Part shown: positions 29,431 through 37,928 of the stretch, piece by piece
Numbering within the stretch: the first letter of the stretch is position 1
Layout: each line of letters starts with the position of its first letter
Assembly (NCBI RefSeq): GCF_005217455.1
Contig: NZ_SZPQ01000026.1
Span: forward strand, 1 to 64,000
Source: Martelella alba
GTDB lineage: Bacteria > Pseudomonadota > Gammaproteobacteria > Enterobacterales > Enterobacteriaceae
Direction of reading: 5' to 3'
Length of the DNA: 64,000 nucleotides
Notes under the pieces: generated by a model
What the model saw: the letters and a program-made list of their open reading frames with translations, nothing else
Database searches by the model: none
What the model was told of the DNA's origin: nothing
Made by a program: the position numbers and the translations under genes

Positions 29431-30522
29431 ATGGCTTCTTTATTGATTGAAAATGTGCGCAAGCACTATGATAAAACTTGCATTATCAATGACATTTCCC
29501 TGAATATCGCCGATGGCGAATTCCTGGTGCTGGTCGGCCCCTCGGGTTGCGGTAAATCCACTTTATTAAGGATGATCGCCGGCCTGGAGGACATCACCGA
29601 CGGCACGATTTCCATCGGCGGCGCATGTGTCAATGCGTTGGCGCCGAAAGACCGAAATATCGCCATGGTATTTCAGAGTTATGCGTTGTATCCGCACATG
29701 ACCGTCTACGATAATATCTCTTTCGGCCTGCGTTTACGCAATGTCGCTAAAGACGCTATCAAGGAAAAAGTCGACAACGCCGCCGCAATATTAAATTTGA
29801 ATCCGTATTTGCAACGTTATCCCCGTGAACTTTCCGGCGGACAGCGTCAGCGTGTGGCCATGGGACGCGCCATTGTCCGCGAACCGGATGTGTTTTTATT
29901 CGATGAACCTTTGTCCAATCTCGACGCGCAATTGCGCATGCAGATGCGTAGCGAAATCAAGGCGCTGCAACATCGGCTGGAGACCACCACTGTCTATGTG
30001 ACCCATGATCAGGTGGAGGCCATGACCATGGCCGATCGTATCGTGGTGATGCGTGGCGGTAACATTGAACAGGTGGGTACGCCTTTCGAGCTTTATGATT
30101 ATCCCGACAATTTATTTGTGGCGGGTTTTATCGGCTCGCCCGCCATGAATTTTCTGCAAGGACGGGTGCAATTGCGGGAGAATTCCCCGTGGCTGGTGAA
30201 CGACAGCGGCGAAGCGCTGCCCTTGCCGCCACAGGCCGATGTACGGCCTGATCAACGGGTCACGGCGGGAATCCGGCCCAATCATTTGCAGACCGTCGCC
30301 GAGGGGGCCCAGCTCACCGGTAAGGTCGCGGTGGTCGAGCCGACCGGCGCGGAGACGCAAATACTTATCGATACCTCCTGGGGCCGTGTCTGCATGGTGG
30401 TGGATACGCGCAAACCCATGGCGGAAGGGATGGGGGTCTCATTGTTACTCGGCGCGGAACATATCCGGGTATTCGATACCCAAACCGGACGTAGCCTGAT
30501 GCCTAACGCGCGTCGGCATTGA
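29431..30522 (+). CDS. Carbohydrate ABC transporter ATP-binding protein (UgpC/MsmX-like)
   Basis: 363-residue cytoplasmic ATPase. Walker A GPSGCGKST at about 37-45, Q-loop MVFQSYALYPHMTV, signature LSGGQRQRVAMGRA, Walker B VFLFDEPLSNLD, H-loop YVTHDQVEAM. The C-terminal regulatory OB-like domain (about 235-363) marks the UgpC/MalK class. The frame is open further upstream, but the start is set at ATG 29431, where MASLLIENVRKHY matches family N-termini and GGGGG lies upstream. Seventy-nine bases after the binding protein gene. A strong GC hairpin follows the stop. Confidence 0.93.
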   Translation: MASLLIENVRKHYDKTCIINDISLNIADGEFLVLVGPSGCGKSTLLRMIAGLEDITDGTISIGGACVNALAPKDRNIAMVFQSYALYPHMTVYDNISFGLRLRNVAKDAIKEKVDNAAAILNLNPYLQRYPRELSGGQRQRVAMGRAIVREPDVFLFDEPLSNLDAQLRMQMRSEIKALQHRLETTTVYVTHDQVEAMTMADRIVVMRGGNIEQVGTPFELYDYPDNLFVAGFIGSPAMNFLQGRVQLRENSPWLVNDSGEALPLPPQADVRPDQRVTAGIRPNHLQTVAEGAQLTGKVAVVEPTGAETQILIDTSWGRVCMVVDTRKPMAEGMGVSLLLGAEHIRVFDTQTGRSLMPNARRH

Positions 30523-30524
30523 AA

Positions 30525-30555
30525 CGCCGCCGGGTGGGGCGATGGCCCGGCGGCG
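30525..30555. terminator. Hairpin between convergent ATPase and LacI genes
   Basis: CGCCGCCGGG and CCCGGCGGCG form a perfect 10-bp GC stem with an 11-base loop, directly between two converging stops (30522 and 30572). No U-tract. Probably a bidirectional terminator or barrier. Confidence 0.5.
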
Positions 30556-30571
30556 CGCGCGTATTCCCCGC

Positions 30572-31588
30572 TCAGCCTTCGGGCGCTCTCGCCACCTGGC
30601 GCTGAATCAGCGCCATGGGGACGACGGTTTTGACCGGCGGGCTTTCTCCGGCGATGGCCTTTTGCATGGCGTTGAACGCGTTTTCCACCCAGGCTTCGAC
30701 ATTCTGCCGCACCGACCAGACACGGTTGGGCAGGAAACTGAGCATGGCATGCTCGTCGAAGGTGCCGATATTGATTTCCGGCGGGATACGGCCCAGTTTC
30801 GCCCGCAACGTATGCAGCGCGCCTTCCAGCACCGGTAGGGAAGACGCGATAAATGCCGCGGGCGGCCGGGTATGTCTTGACAGGAAATCCTCGATCATCT
30901 GTTCGCCGTCCATGCGACGATTGTGCCGGGCGGATAAGATCCATTGGTCTTTGGCGTCGATGTTCATCGCCGCCAATACCCGCCGATAGCCGTTCAGACG
31001 GTGTTTAATCGTCGGCTGATGAATGTCGCCCGCCAGAAAAAACAGCGGCTGCCGGCTGGCGGTTAGCATGGCCTGGGTCAGCAGCGCGCTGCCCTGCGAA
31101 TTATCGCTGACAATCAGCGGCGCCCCCTGGTTACCGAAATCCCGATCCAGGAACACGACCGGCTTGGGAAGATTTTTCAGGTGCAGATTGCACGATTCCA
31201 GCGACGACGGGATAATGAACAAGCCGTCAACATTGCGTCTGACCAGCGCCTCGACCAATTTACCCTCGTAGGGCAAATCACTATAGCTGCAACTGAGCAT
31301 CAGTTGAAACCCGGCCTCTCGGCAGCGTAATTCCAGTTTTTCCGCCAGGGTGGAAAAAAACAGATTAGACAGCCGGGGAATGATCAGGCCCAACGTATCG
31401 GTTTTGTTTAATTTCAGGCTGCGCGCCGCGTGGTTGACCGTATACCCATGCTGAACGACGTAATCCAGTATGCGTTTTTGCGTATTAAGACTGATGCGAT
31501 ACTGATCGGCCTTATTATTTAGCACCAGTCGCACAGTGGTTATGGATAAATTTAACGTGCCGGCGATTTGTTCAACGGTTTTGGGCAT
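30572..31588 (-). CDS. LacI-family repressor, Cra/ScrR-like
   Basis: 338-residue repressor. The N-terminal helix-turn-helix and hinge (TVEQIAGTLNLSITTVRLVLNNKADQYRISLNTQKRI...VNHAARSLKLNKT) is closest in pattern to the Cra/FruR/ScrR group (compare NGKAKQYRVS in Cra). It is followed by a periplasmic-binding-like effector domain (GLIIPRLSNLFFSTLAEKLE; VDGLFIIPSS; INIGTFDEHAMLSFLP). One copy of the GCTAA...TTAGC palindrome lies 51 bases before its start codon, so it is probably autoregulated. Other copies lie before the ABC importer and the sialidase-like gene, making it the obvious local regulator. The effector sugar is unknown. Confidence 0.92.
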   Translation of the reverse strand: MPKTVEQIAGTLNLSITTVRLVLNNKADQYRISLNTQKRILDYVVQHGYTVNHAARSLKLNKTDTLGLIIPRLSNLFFSTLAEKLELRCREAGFQLMLSCSYSDLPYEGKLVEALVRRNVDGLFIIPSSLESCNLHLKNLPKPVVFLDRDFGNQGAPLIVSDNSQGSALLTQAMLTASRQPLFFLAGDIHQPTIKHRLNGYRRVLAAMNIDAKDQWILSARHNRRMDGEQMIEDFLSRHTRPPAAFIASSLPVLEGALHTLRAKLGRIPPEINIGTFDEHAMLSFLPNRVWSVRQNVEAWVENAFNAMQKAIAGESPPVKTVVPMALIQRQVARAPEG

Positions 31589-31638
31589 AAAGGGTATCCG
31601 GTCCGATCACTAACGGGATATCCAGTATATAATAAAAA

Positions 31639-31654
31639 GCTAACTCGATATAGC
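31639..31654. promoter_or_regulatory. LacI-type operator, copy 2 (autoregulatory)
   Basis: GCTAACTCGATATAGC, one base off the full palindrome GCTAANTCGANTTAGC, 51 bases upstream of the repressor start codon. Confidence 0.72.
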
Positions 31655-31764
31655 TTATGAATAATTCAAGAACGCCGGCAACAGGCCCTCTACCCGCTCC
31701 CCTGGGCGCGGCCCTTGAACGGATAAGGTTGGCGACGGGTTTGTCGGCGTGGTCGTTTACAGAC

Positions 31765-33030
31765 CTAGGGGTGCGCCGCCGGCAAATGGTTGCCCTCGGT
31801 TGTGCCAACACCACTCAGATATCGGTAAATCAGCAGTTGCGATAATAGCAAAACGACAAAACGATCATTGATAAACAGACAATCCACCAAGCCTATCAAT
31901 ATTACGGGGACAAACAGGAATAAGAATGCGGGGCGGAACATCCCCTTCTTGATGATATACACCGCGATCGATAGATAGAAAAAGACCAATGCCGCCAATC
32001 CCGTGACGCCCTGCAGCGAAGCGGCCTCGATCACGTCATTGTGCAAGTGGAACACGGAGTTGCGCAACGCTTCGGGGCTGCCGTTTTCCTGAGTGATAAT
32101 CTGGTGTTTAACCCGGTCGTAGCGGTGTTGGGTACTTTGTCCCCACAACCGCGAGGTAAACACATCCCAACCGGACTCCCAGAGAATGACCCGCGATCCC
32201 AGGGACGTGTCTTTATTGTCGCGTAATTGGGAAATCTCCCAGAATGTGCTTTTAACGCGCTCAACGGAATCCTGAAAGTAATTGTCTATCACCATCACCG
32301 CGAGCGCCATTACCACGACCAGGGTCGCCAGTGTTTTGGCGGTGAACACAATGCGCTTGTTGCAATGAAAAATCAGCAACAACACCGGATAGAGGAACAG
32401 GACTGTCCGGGTCTCGGTCAGCAACAAGATAACAAAGGACATCACGATGACGGCCGCCAGTAGCGTCTTGTGATACCGGAAGTTCGCCACGCGCACGGCT
32501 TGCAAGGTGATAAACGTTTGCAGCATGTACAGATAGGCGGTTGTGGTGGCCGCCGTATCGATACGCAGCCTGAGGTCGGGGGCTATCAGATGATCGTAGA
32601 CGCCATTAGCGGAAATATACAAAAAGCCGATGATGATCAGCGCGCAAAGGGGTTTACCGGCGCGTTTATCGCAGGTTTTAACCAGCGGCGATATGCAATA
32701 CAGCAATACCACCCCCGCCAACAGGATCCGGGATGTGGTCCGGTAGTTGACGTCGGCCATGAAATGGCTGTGCGGGCCGCCGGGAAAACGATGCCACCAG
32801 AGGTATTGCGACAGACCGACGGCCAAGGCGCCGAGCGCCAGCAGGCATTCGGCGGGCGAGGGTTTTTTGTACCGGCCGCCCATGGCCAGAAACAGAAGGG
32901 TATACACGGTGGCAAAGTAGAACAGGTAGCGGCTGAAAAGTTTATCGGTCAGTACCACGGATGACGATAAGATCATCATCACCACGATGATGACGGGGAA
33001 TGTTGCTTGCATCCTTTGCCGCAGTGTCAT
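31765..33030 (-). CDS. O-antigen ligase (WaaL)-like membrane protein
   Basis: 421-residue integral membrane protein with about 11-12 helices and a large periplasmic loop at about 275-345. The loop contains GSRVILWESGWDVF and FHLHNDVIEAASLQG, the Wzy_C/WaaL signature whose His is catalytic in ligases. Members join undecaprenyl-linked O-antigen, or other glycans, to lipid A core. AAGGA precedes the ATG. It lies 41 bases after a broken glycosyltransferase, so the two look like a small LPS-assembly unit. A Wzy-type polymerase cannot be excluded. Confidence 0.82.
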   Translation of the reverse strand: MTLRQRMQATFPVIIVVMMILSSSVVLTDKLFSRYLFYFATVYTLLFLAMGGRYKKPSPAECLLALGALAVGLSQYLWWHRFPGGPHSHFMADVNYRTTSRILLAGVVLLYCISPLVKTCDKRAGKPLCALIIIGFLYISANGVYDHLIAPDLRLRIDTAATTTAYLYMLQTFITLQAVRVANFRYHKTLLAAVIVMSFVILLLTETRTVLFLYPVLLLIFHCNKRIVFTAKTLATLVVVMALAVMVIDNYFQDSVERVKSTFWEISQLRDNKDTSLGSRVILWESGWDVFTSRLWGQSTQHRYDRVKHQIITQENGSPEALRNSVFHLHNDVIEAASLQGVTGLAALVFFYLSIAVYIIKKGMFRPAFLFLFVPVILIGLVDCLFINDRFVVLLLSQLLIYRYLSGVGTTEGNHLPAAHP

Positions 33031-33071
33031 GTCAACGTCCTTGTTCGGAAGAATGATGCGTCATTGGCGTA

Positions 33072-33724
33072 TCAGGCCAAGGCCAACTGGGGTTGCAGGG
33101 GAGGAACCCAGATTTCGCCACAATCCCATGGCCGGGGTTTGCCGTGAAAGCAGACAATACGGGTGTTGGGCGGGACGGTGCCATCACCGATGGAGGGTGT
33201 CTTTTTCTTCTTTTTGACCACGTGTTTTTTGTAACTGACGATTTGACCGGGCAGCAGTTCTTGCCATAAATGAGTTTGCGGCAAGAGGCGCGATAAGAAT
33301 TCCTGATCACCGCGTCCCGATAGCGATGCATAAAAAGTTCGGGAAAGCGGTTGAATGTTTCCCAAACAAGGTACTTATGCTGGTGGGGGATACGCATGAT
33401 CGCCGAATTATGCGTTTTCAGCGGATTATAGAAATCACTCAGCATGGTCAATTTTTCATTTTCAAGAATATCAGTGATATCGCCGACAATGACGACATCC
33501 AGGTCCAGATAGAATATATCGTCATCAATCTTTTCTGGATTAAAGAGTTCCAGCTTTGACCACCAGCCCGGAAAATTTGTGGTCAACGGAAGAGTCTCGA
33601 CGCCCTTTATCGCCACGTCGGACAGGCAGATTTTTTCATAGCCGCCCGGCAACTGGGAATATAACCATCTGACATGTCTTTCATCATAGTCGCCGCCGGA
33701 TCGCAGCACCGAGACAATTTTCAT
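33072..33724 (-). pseudogene. Frameshifted glycosyltransferase
   Basis: Read from ATG 33724 the frame encodes a sugar transferase start (MKIVSVLRSGGDYDERHVRWLY, IFYLDLDVVIVGDI with a DxD metal motif, NSAIMRIPH). Near 33310-33335 the similarity leaves this frame and continues in another (GRGDQEFLSRLLPQTHLWQE, QIVSYKKHV, GTVPPNTRIVCFHGKPRPWDC), ending at 33072. The original frame runs on as unrelated sequence to 33032. A single-base loss near GGGACGCGG explains this. It could be a true pseudogene or a sequencing error. It lies directly upstream of the WaaL-like gene. Confidence 0.8.
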
Positions 33725-33935
33725 AACACAACCCCGCAAGGCACCATTTTCCGAGCTGATAAGCCCGGCAGCGCTGGGCTGGAATATAAGCGCCGTACAT
33801 CATACCGGTATCGGGGAGAAAAGGAAGGCGTAGCTAATATCTTGAAATACTTATCACACTTCAATGTCTTTTTCTGTTGTCAATGAAAACATTTTTATGA
33901 GTTCCCTTGCTGGGTGTCCATGATCCCGCGGCAAT

Positions 33936-33954
33936 CCCCGCCGTCCTGGCGGGG
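33936..33954 (-). terminator. Stem-loop after the MHS transporter gene
   Basis: CCCCGCC, loop GTCCT, GGCGGGG, a perfect 7-bp stem 20 bases beyond the transporter stop codon on the minus strand. Only a short T stretch follows. Confidence 0.45.
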
Positions 33955-33973
33955 AAACGCGGCTTGGATAAGG

Positions 33974-35323
33974 TCAGTCGATATCCCTGGTCATATCCCG
34001 TCGCGATGTCTCCGGCGCGCGCCAGGCGGCATAGGCCGCCACCAGCGCGGCAAGGGTGACGTAGGAGGCGACCAGCGTCCAGCCATTATTATCCAGCACG
34101 GTCAGCCCCTTGGCGATAAAGGGTGTGAACCCCCCCGCGACAATCGCGCCCAGTTGCGCGCCAATCGACGCGCCGCTGTAGCGGACCTTCGGGCCGAACA
34201 ATTCCGTGAAAAACGCCGGTTGCACCGCATTGATGGAGTTGTGGGCGATATTGATAAGGAGAATATAGCCCAGCACCATCAGCGCGAATGAGCCGCTTTC
34301 CAGCAATTTGAAGAAGGGAAACGCCATCGCGGCGGCGAACAGGGCGCCGAACAGGTAAATGGGCCGCCGGCCGACCTTGTCGGACAGCGCGCCGAACAGC
34401 GCATGCATTGGAAACGCCAGCACGCAGGTGGCCATCACCACGCCGAGGATGGTTTGTTTTTCCACGCCCAACTGGCCTGTGGCGTAAGATACCGCGAATA
34501 CCGTGGCGAGAAAGAACGGAACGCTTTCGGCAAAACGCAGTACCATGATTAGCAGGATGCTGCGCCATTGTTTGCGCACCACTTCCACCACCGGACTTTC
34601 CTTTTTGGCCGCAACGGTTCCTTTTTGCAAGTGTTCCCGTTGGCGGACTTCGCGGAAAACCGGGGTTTCATCCAGCTTGCGTCGCATCCACAGGCCGAGG
34701 AGCACCAGCACGAAACTCAACAGAAAAGGAACCCGCCACCCCCACGTCATGAGCTTTTCCTCGGGCAGCAACGTCATGAGCGCAAAGACGCCGGTGGCCA
34801 GCAACTGGCCGGAAAACCCGCCGGTTTGCGGAATGGAGCCCAGCAAGCCGCGCCGGTTGGCGGGCGCGCTTTCCACGACCATCAACATGGCGCCGCCCCA
34901 TTCGCCGCCCACCAGAAAGCCTTGGGCAAAACGCAGGATCACCAGCAGAATCGGCGCCCAAATGCCGACTTGATCATAAACCGGCAGGCATCCGGTCAAA
35001 AATGTCGCCAGTCCCATCCCGCCCAAGGTGATCAATAGCGTCGCCTTACGTCCCAGCGTATCGCCCATATGGCCGAAGAAAATCCCGCCAAGCGGCCGCG
35101 CCACGAAACCGACGCCAAAGGTGGCGAACGATGCCAGGGTCGCGGCCAGCGGACTGATGCTGGGGAAAAAGAGATGGCTGAAGACCAGCGCGCTGGCCAG
35201 CCCATACAACAGGAAATCATAAAACTCAATGGTATTGCCGATCCAACTGGAGATCACGATACGGCGGATATTGGATTTGTGTTCGGCCGCCTGCCGTGCG
35301 GAAAGGTCAAGGGAAATCGACAT
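33974..35323 (-). CDS. MFS transporter, metabolite:H+ symporter (MHS) family
   Basis: 449-residue inner-membrane protein with twelve helices. MHS traits: SSWIGNTIEFYDFLLYG in helix 1; FGVGFVARPLGGIFFGHMGDTLGRK (loop 2-3 MFS motif); RFAQGFLVGGEWGGAMLMVVE; SDKVGRRPIYLFG in the second half. Known members carry shikimate, 2-oxoglutarate, citrate or betaine with protons. GAGGAA precedes the ATG. It starts 90 bases after the sialidase-like gene in the same direction, so it is likely under the same LacI-type operator and takes up an acidic sugar or product of that enzyme. That substrate assignment is inference. Confidence 0.9.
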   Translation of the reverse strand: MSISLDLSARQAAEHKSNIRRIVISSWIGNTIEFYDFLLYGLASALVFSHLFFPSISPLAATLASFATFGVGFVARPLGGIFFGHMGDTLGRKATLLITLGGMGLATFLTGCLPVYDQVGIWAPILLVILRFAQGFLVGGEWGGAMLMVVESAPANRRGLLGSIPQTGGFSGQLLATGVFALMTLLPEEKLMTWGWRVPFLLSFVLVLLGLWMRRKLDETPVFREVRQREHLQKGTVAAKKESPVVEVVRKQWRSILLIMVLRFAESVPFFLATVFAVSYATGQLGVEKQTILGVVMATCVLAFPMHALFGALSDKVGRRPIYLFGALFAAAMAFPFFKLLESGSFALMVLGYILLINIAHNSINAVQPAFFTELFGPKVRYSGASIGAQLGAIVAGGFTPFIAKGLTVLDNNGWTLVASYVTLAALVAAYAAWRAPETSRRDMTRDID

Positions 35324-35413
35324 GATATTCCTCGCTATAAACGGTTTACGCCGGCTTCATCGGCCGGACGTCGTAGGGTTGGGGTGACGTCTCTATGGCT
35401 AAAATCGCGTACG

Positions 35414-36457
35414 TTACGTCAGACGTAGCGCGCAGTAAATAATATTGTTGCGATTCCAGGTGTAGGTCAGATGCAGCCGATCGCCATCGGCGATAACGGC
35501 CGGATAGGAGAATTCTCCGTCTTGTTGTTCGATATCCAGGGCGGGCCGCCAGTTGTCGCCATTGTCCCGTGATTCATACAGCGACAGCGGCGTGCGTTTA
35601 CCCCAATTGTCGCCGACGGGATTGCAAGCCAACACCAGCGTTCCGCTTGCGGCGCGGGTTAAGTCGATACCGCTGTTATTATTGGGCACCTCGGTGGGGT
35701 AGGCGGCGCACCAACTGCGGCCGTAGTCCGCCGAATCGCTGCGCCATAGGCGGCCGCGGGTGCTGCGGGCCAGTAAATGGATGCGCCCCGGCGCCGATTC
35801 CCACAACGCCGGCTGGATAATGCCGTCCCACTGGAAGACGGTGTCCATATCGCTTTCCCATAGCGCGTTATCCGCCAGACCCCGCCAAAGGGCTTCGCCG
35901 CTTGCCGGTTCACCGGATTGGTGGTTCAACGGCACCGGCGCCAACTGCCAGTGCCGGCCCTGATCGGTGGAGCGGTCGACAAAAGCATCCCAATACCGTC
36001 GGCCTTCCATTGAGCCGGGCGCCAGCCAGCCGCCGTCCGAGGCCGCCAGCAGCTTGTTTTTCACCGGCCCGCGGGGACGCGCCTCGCCCGGCGCCAGTTC
36101 CCGCGGCGCGCTCCACTGACGGCCGCCGTCATCGGACACGGCAAACCGCGTGATCCAGCGATGCACATCAGAACCGGTTTTGTAAAACAGCCACAACCGG
36201 CCTTGCTGGTAATGCAGCACCGGATTCCAATGCGCCAACCCGTCTTGGGCCATCAATCGCCTCGGCGCCAGCCACTGTCCTTGATGACGATGGGACAGCC
36301 AAATCGCGGTGTCGCCGCTGCCTTCCTTGCGACCGGCGAAATAAGCCGCCAGCAGATCGCCGTCAGGCAGCAATACCAGTGTTGAGGCGTGGCATTGGGC
36401 GAAAGCCGGCCAAGGGGAAGGCACCAGCGATTCACGGTCTAATAGTGTCAATGGCAT
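35414..36457 (-). CDS. Sialidase-like Asp-box (BNR) protein
   Basis: 347-residue beta-propeller of the exo-alpha-sialidase-like superfamily. Four Asp boxes (S-x-D-x-G-x-x-W): SDDGGRQWSAP, STDQGRHWQLAP, SADYGRSWCAAY, SRDNGDNWRPA. The N-terminal LLAAYFAGRKEGSGDTAIWLS, RPRGPVKNK and FSYPAVIADGDRLHLTYTW blocks are also typical. No signal peptide is visible, so it probably acts in the cytoplasm on an imported glycoside. True sialidase activity is unproven: this family also includes other glycosidases. The LacI-type operator lies 51 bases before the start, and an MHS transporter follows in the same unit. Confidence 0.82.
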   Translation of the reverse strand: MPLTLLDRESLVPSPWPAFAQCHASTLVLLPDGDLLAAYFAGRKEGSGDTAIWLSHRHQGQWLAPRRLMAQDGLAHWNPVLHYQQGRLWLFYKTGSDVHRWITRFAVSDDGGRQWSAPRELAPGEARPRGPVKNKLLAASDGGWLAPGSMEGRRYWDAFVDRSTDQGRHWQLAPVPLNHQSGEPASGEALWRGLADNALWESDMDTVFQWDGIIQPALWESAPGRIHLLARSTRGRLWRSDSADYGRSWCAAYPTEVPNNNSGIDLTRAASGTLVLACNPVGDNWGKRTPLSLYESRDNGDNWRPALDIEQQDGEFSYPAVIADGDRLHLTYTWNRNNIIYCALRLT

Positions 36458-36507
36458 AGTGGTGACTCACGTGTAAACAGGCTGGCGGATAGCCCGGTAC
36501 TTATTTT

Positions 36508-36523
36508 GCTAACTCGACTTAGC
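36508..36523. promoter_or_regulatory. LacI-type operator, copy 3 (sialidase-like/MHS unit)
   Basis: GCTAACTCGACTTAGC, an exact fit to GCTAANTCGANTTAGC, 51 bases upstream of the sialidase-like start codon, the same spacing as the repressor gene's own copy. Confidence 0.78.
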
Positions 36524-36775
36524 TAATGTAGTTAAAGGTTTTTTAAGGATCAAGTGTTTTGCTTTGGAAGCATGATGGCGATCACGCCAAGGGGCGGAAA
36601 GCGACGGACATATCAGGCACGGTTTCAAGGACCGGCATAGGCGCAGTAACCGCTTTCCCCGCGCCGGAATGGCGATGGCTATGCAAGACGATGACTAAGC
36701 GAGAGACGGCTAAGGGAGAGATGGCAATGCAATCCATGATCGCGCCCTTGAGGGCGACCGGAGGGAGGGAAGCGG

Positions 36776-36793
36776 GGCCGCCCTGGGGCGGCC
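36776..36793 (-). terminator. Stem-loop after the PanE-like gene
   Basis: GGCCGCC-CTGG-GGCGGCC, a perfect 7-bp stem 14 bases beyond the stop on the minus strand. No T-tract, so termination is uncertain. Confidence 0.35.
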
Positions 36794-36806
36794 GCCGATA
36801 TCAATG

Positions 36807-37706
36807 TCAGCCCGGCCCATCGCTGGCGGCCGCCAAAAGCGGCACCACCAGATCGCTTATTGGCGTCGGAATGCCGTGAGACCGGCCACAACGCTGAACA
36901 ACCCCGTTGCGGATATCCCATTCGAGAGGCTGGCCGGCTTGCCGATCGGCGAGGATAGAGGTCCCCAAATCGGGCGGGGCGCGGTGGAACCCCTCGATAA
37001 TGTCTTGCGGGACATCGTCGCCGAGGATGGCGCCTTCCGCGCGGGCGACCGCAAGACATTCCCGCAGATAAGAAAGCGATAGCGCGGTGATGTCGGCCCG
37101 GGCAAACATGCCGGCGCGGCGGGTCGCCAGAACCATCAATCCCGCGACCGCATTCTGTAGCAGCTTTCGCCAAGCCACGGAGGTGAAATCCGCCGCGACC
37201 TCCACCGCGCATCGTGTGCCGCGCAACGCCGCGAGCACCACGCCGGTGGCCGGCGTATCCGGCACGGTCAGGCGCGCTTCGGCGCGCAGCCATACCGAGG
37301 CGTCGGGTTGGCGTTGGGCGGGAAACCACACCACCGAGGGCAGCACCGGCTGGCCGGATAAATACGGCGCGAACAGCGTTTTTTGTTCGACGCCATTTTG
37401 CAGCGCGCAAACCACGGTGCTGTCATTGCAGAGCGCGGAGAGCCAGGGCGCCGCCGCCGCCAGTTGGGTCGACTTGACCGCGACGAAAACCAGGTCAACG
37501 GTCTGTTTCACCCCGGCCGGATCGGTTCGCACCGGCCCCGGCACTACGATATCGCCGCCGTCGAACCGCAACGCCAGGCGCTCGTGCGCCGAACGTCCGC
37601 AAATTATCGGTGTGCGCCCGGCCTCATGCAGCGCCGCCGCTACAGTGGTGCCGATGGCCCCGGGACCAATCAGCGCGACGGAGGGATTTTCAGGTGTCAT
37701 CATCAT
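36807..37706 (-). CDS. Ketopantoate reductase (ApbA/PanE) family oxidoreductase
   Basis: 299-residue NADPH-dependent reductase. The N-terminal Rossmann loop is ALIGPGAIGTTVAAALHEAG (GxGxxG), NADP selection is at CGRSAHE, then VFVAVKSTQLAAAAPWL, the catalytic Lys region WRKLLQNAVAG and Glu region EWDIRNGVVQRCGRSHGIPTP. The core pattern is PanE, but lone paralogs of this family often act on other 2-keto acids. Start ATG at 37706 with GAGGGCGAG directly before it; two more ATGs follow in frame. Same strand as the sialidase-like gene but separated by 349 bases with a hairpin and operator, so it is probably a separate unit. Confidence 0.85.
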   Translation of the reverse strand: MMMTPENPSVALIGPGAIGTTVAAALHEAGRTPIICGRSAHERLALRFDGGDIVVPGPVRTDPAGVKQTVDLVFVAVKSTQLAAAAPWLSALCNDSTVVCALQNGVEQKTLFAPYLSGQPVLPSVVWFPAQRQPDASVWLRAEARLTVPDTPATGVVLAALRGTRCAVEVAADFTSVAWRKLLQNAVAGLMVLATRRAGMFARADITALSLSYLRECLAVARAEGAILGDDVPQDIIEGFHRAPPDLGTSILADRQAGQPLEWDIRNGVVQRCGRSHGIPTPISDLVVPLLAAASDGPG

Positions 37707-37928
37707 CTCGCCCTCATTACCGCTTGCCGACCGCTTACGATACGGCCCCGGCCAGCGTTAACCATAAATAGCCTTCCGCGATAGCGGATCGCCGGATTGC
37801 CAAAGGCAAGGCACGCGACACGGTCACCCGCCGTCCCCGGGTAAACCGAGCATAACATTGAATCCCGCAAACGGACAACGATGGAGGGGCGGTTTCCGGT
37901 TGCCCCACACCGGATGGAATACAGGGGC

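Noticed and set aside
36679-37410. Long open frame of 243 codons on the minus strand
   Set aside because: It lies in another frame over the PanE-like gene, whose motifs are clear; the frame is a GC-skew shadow.
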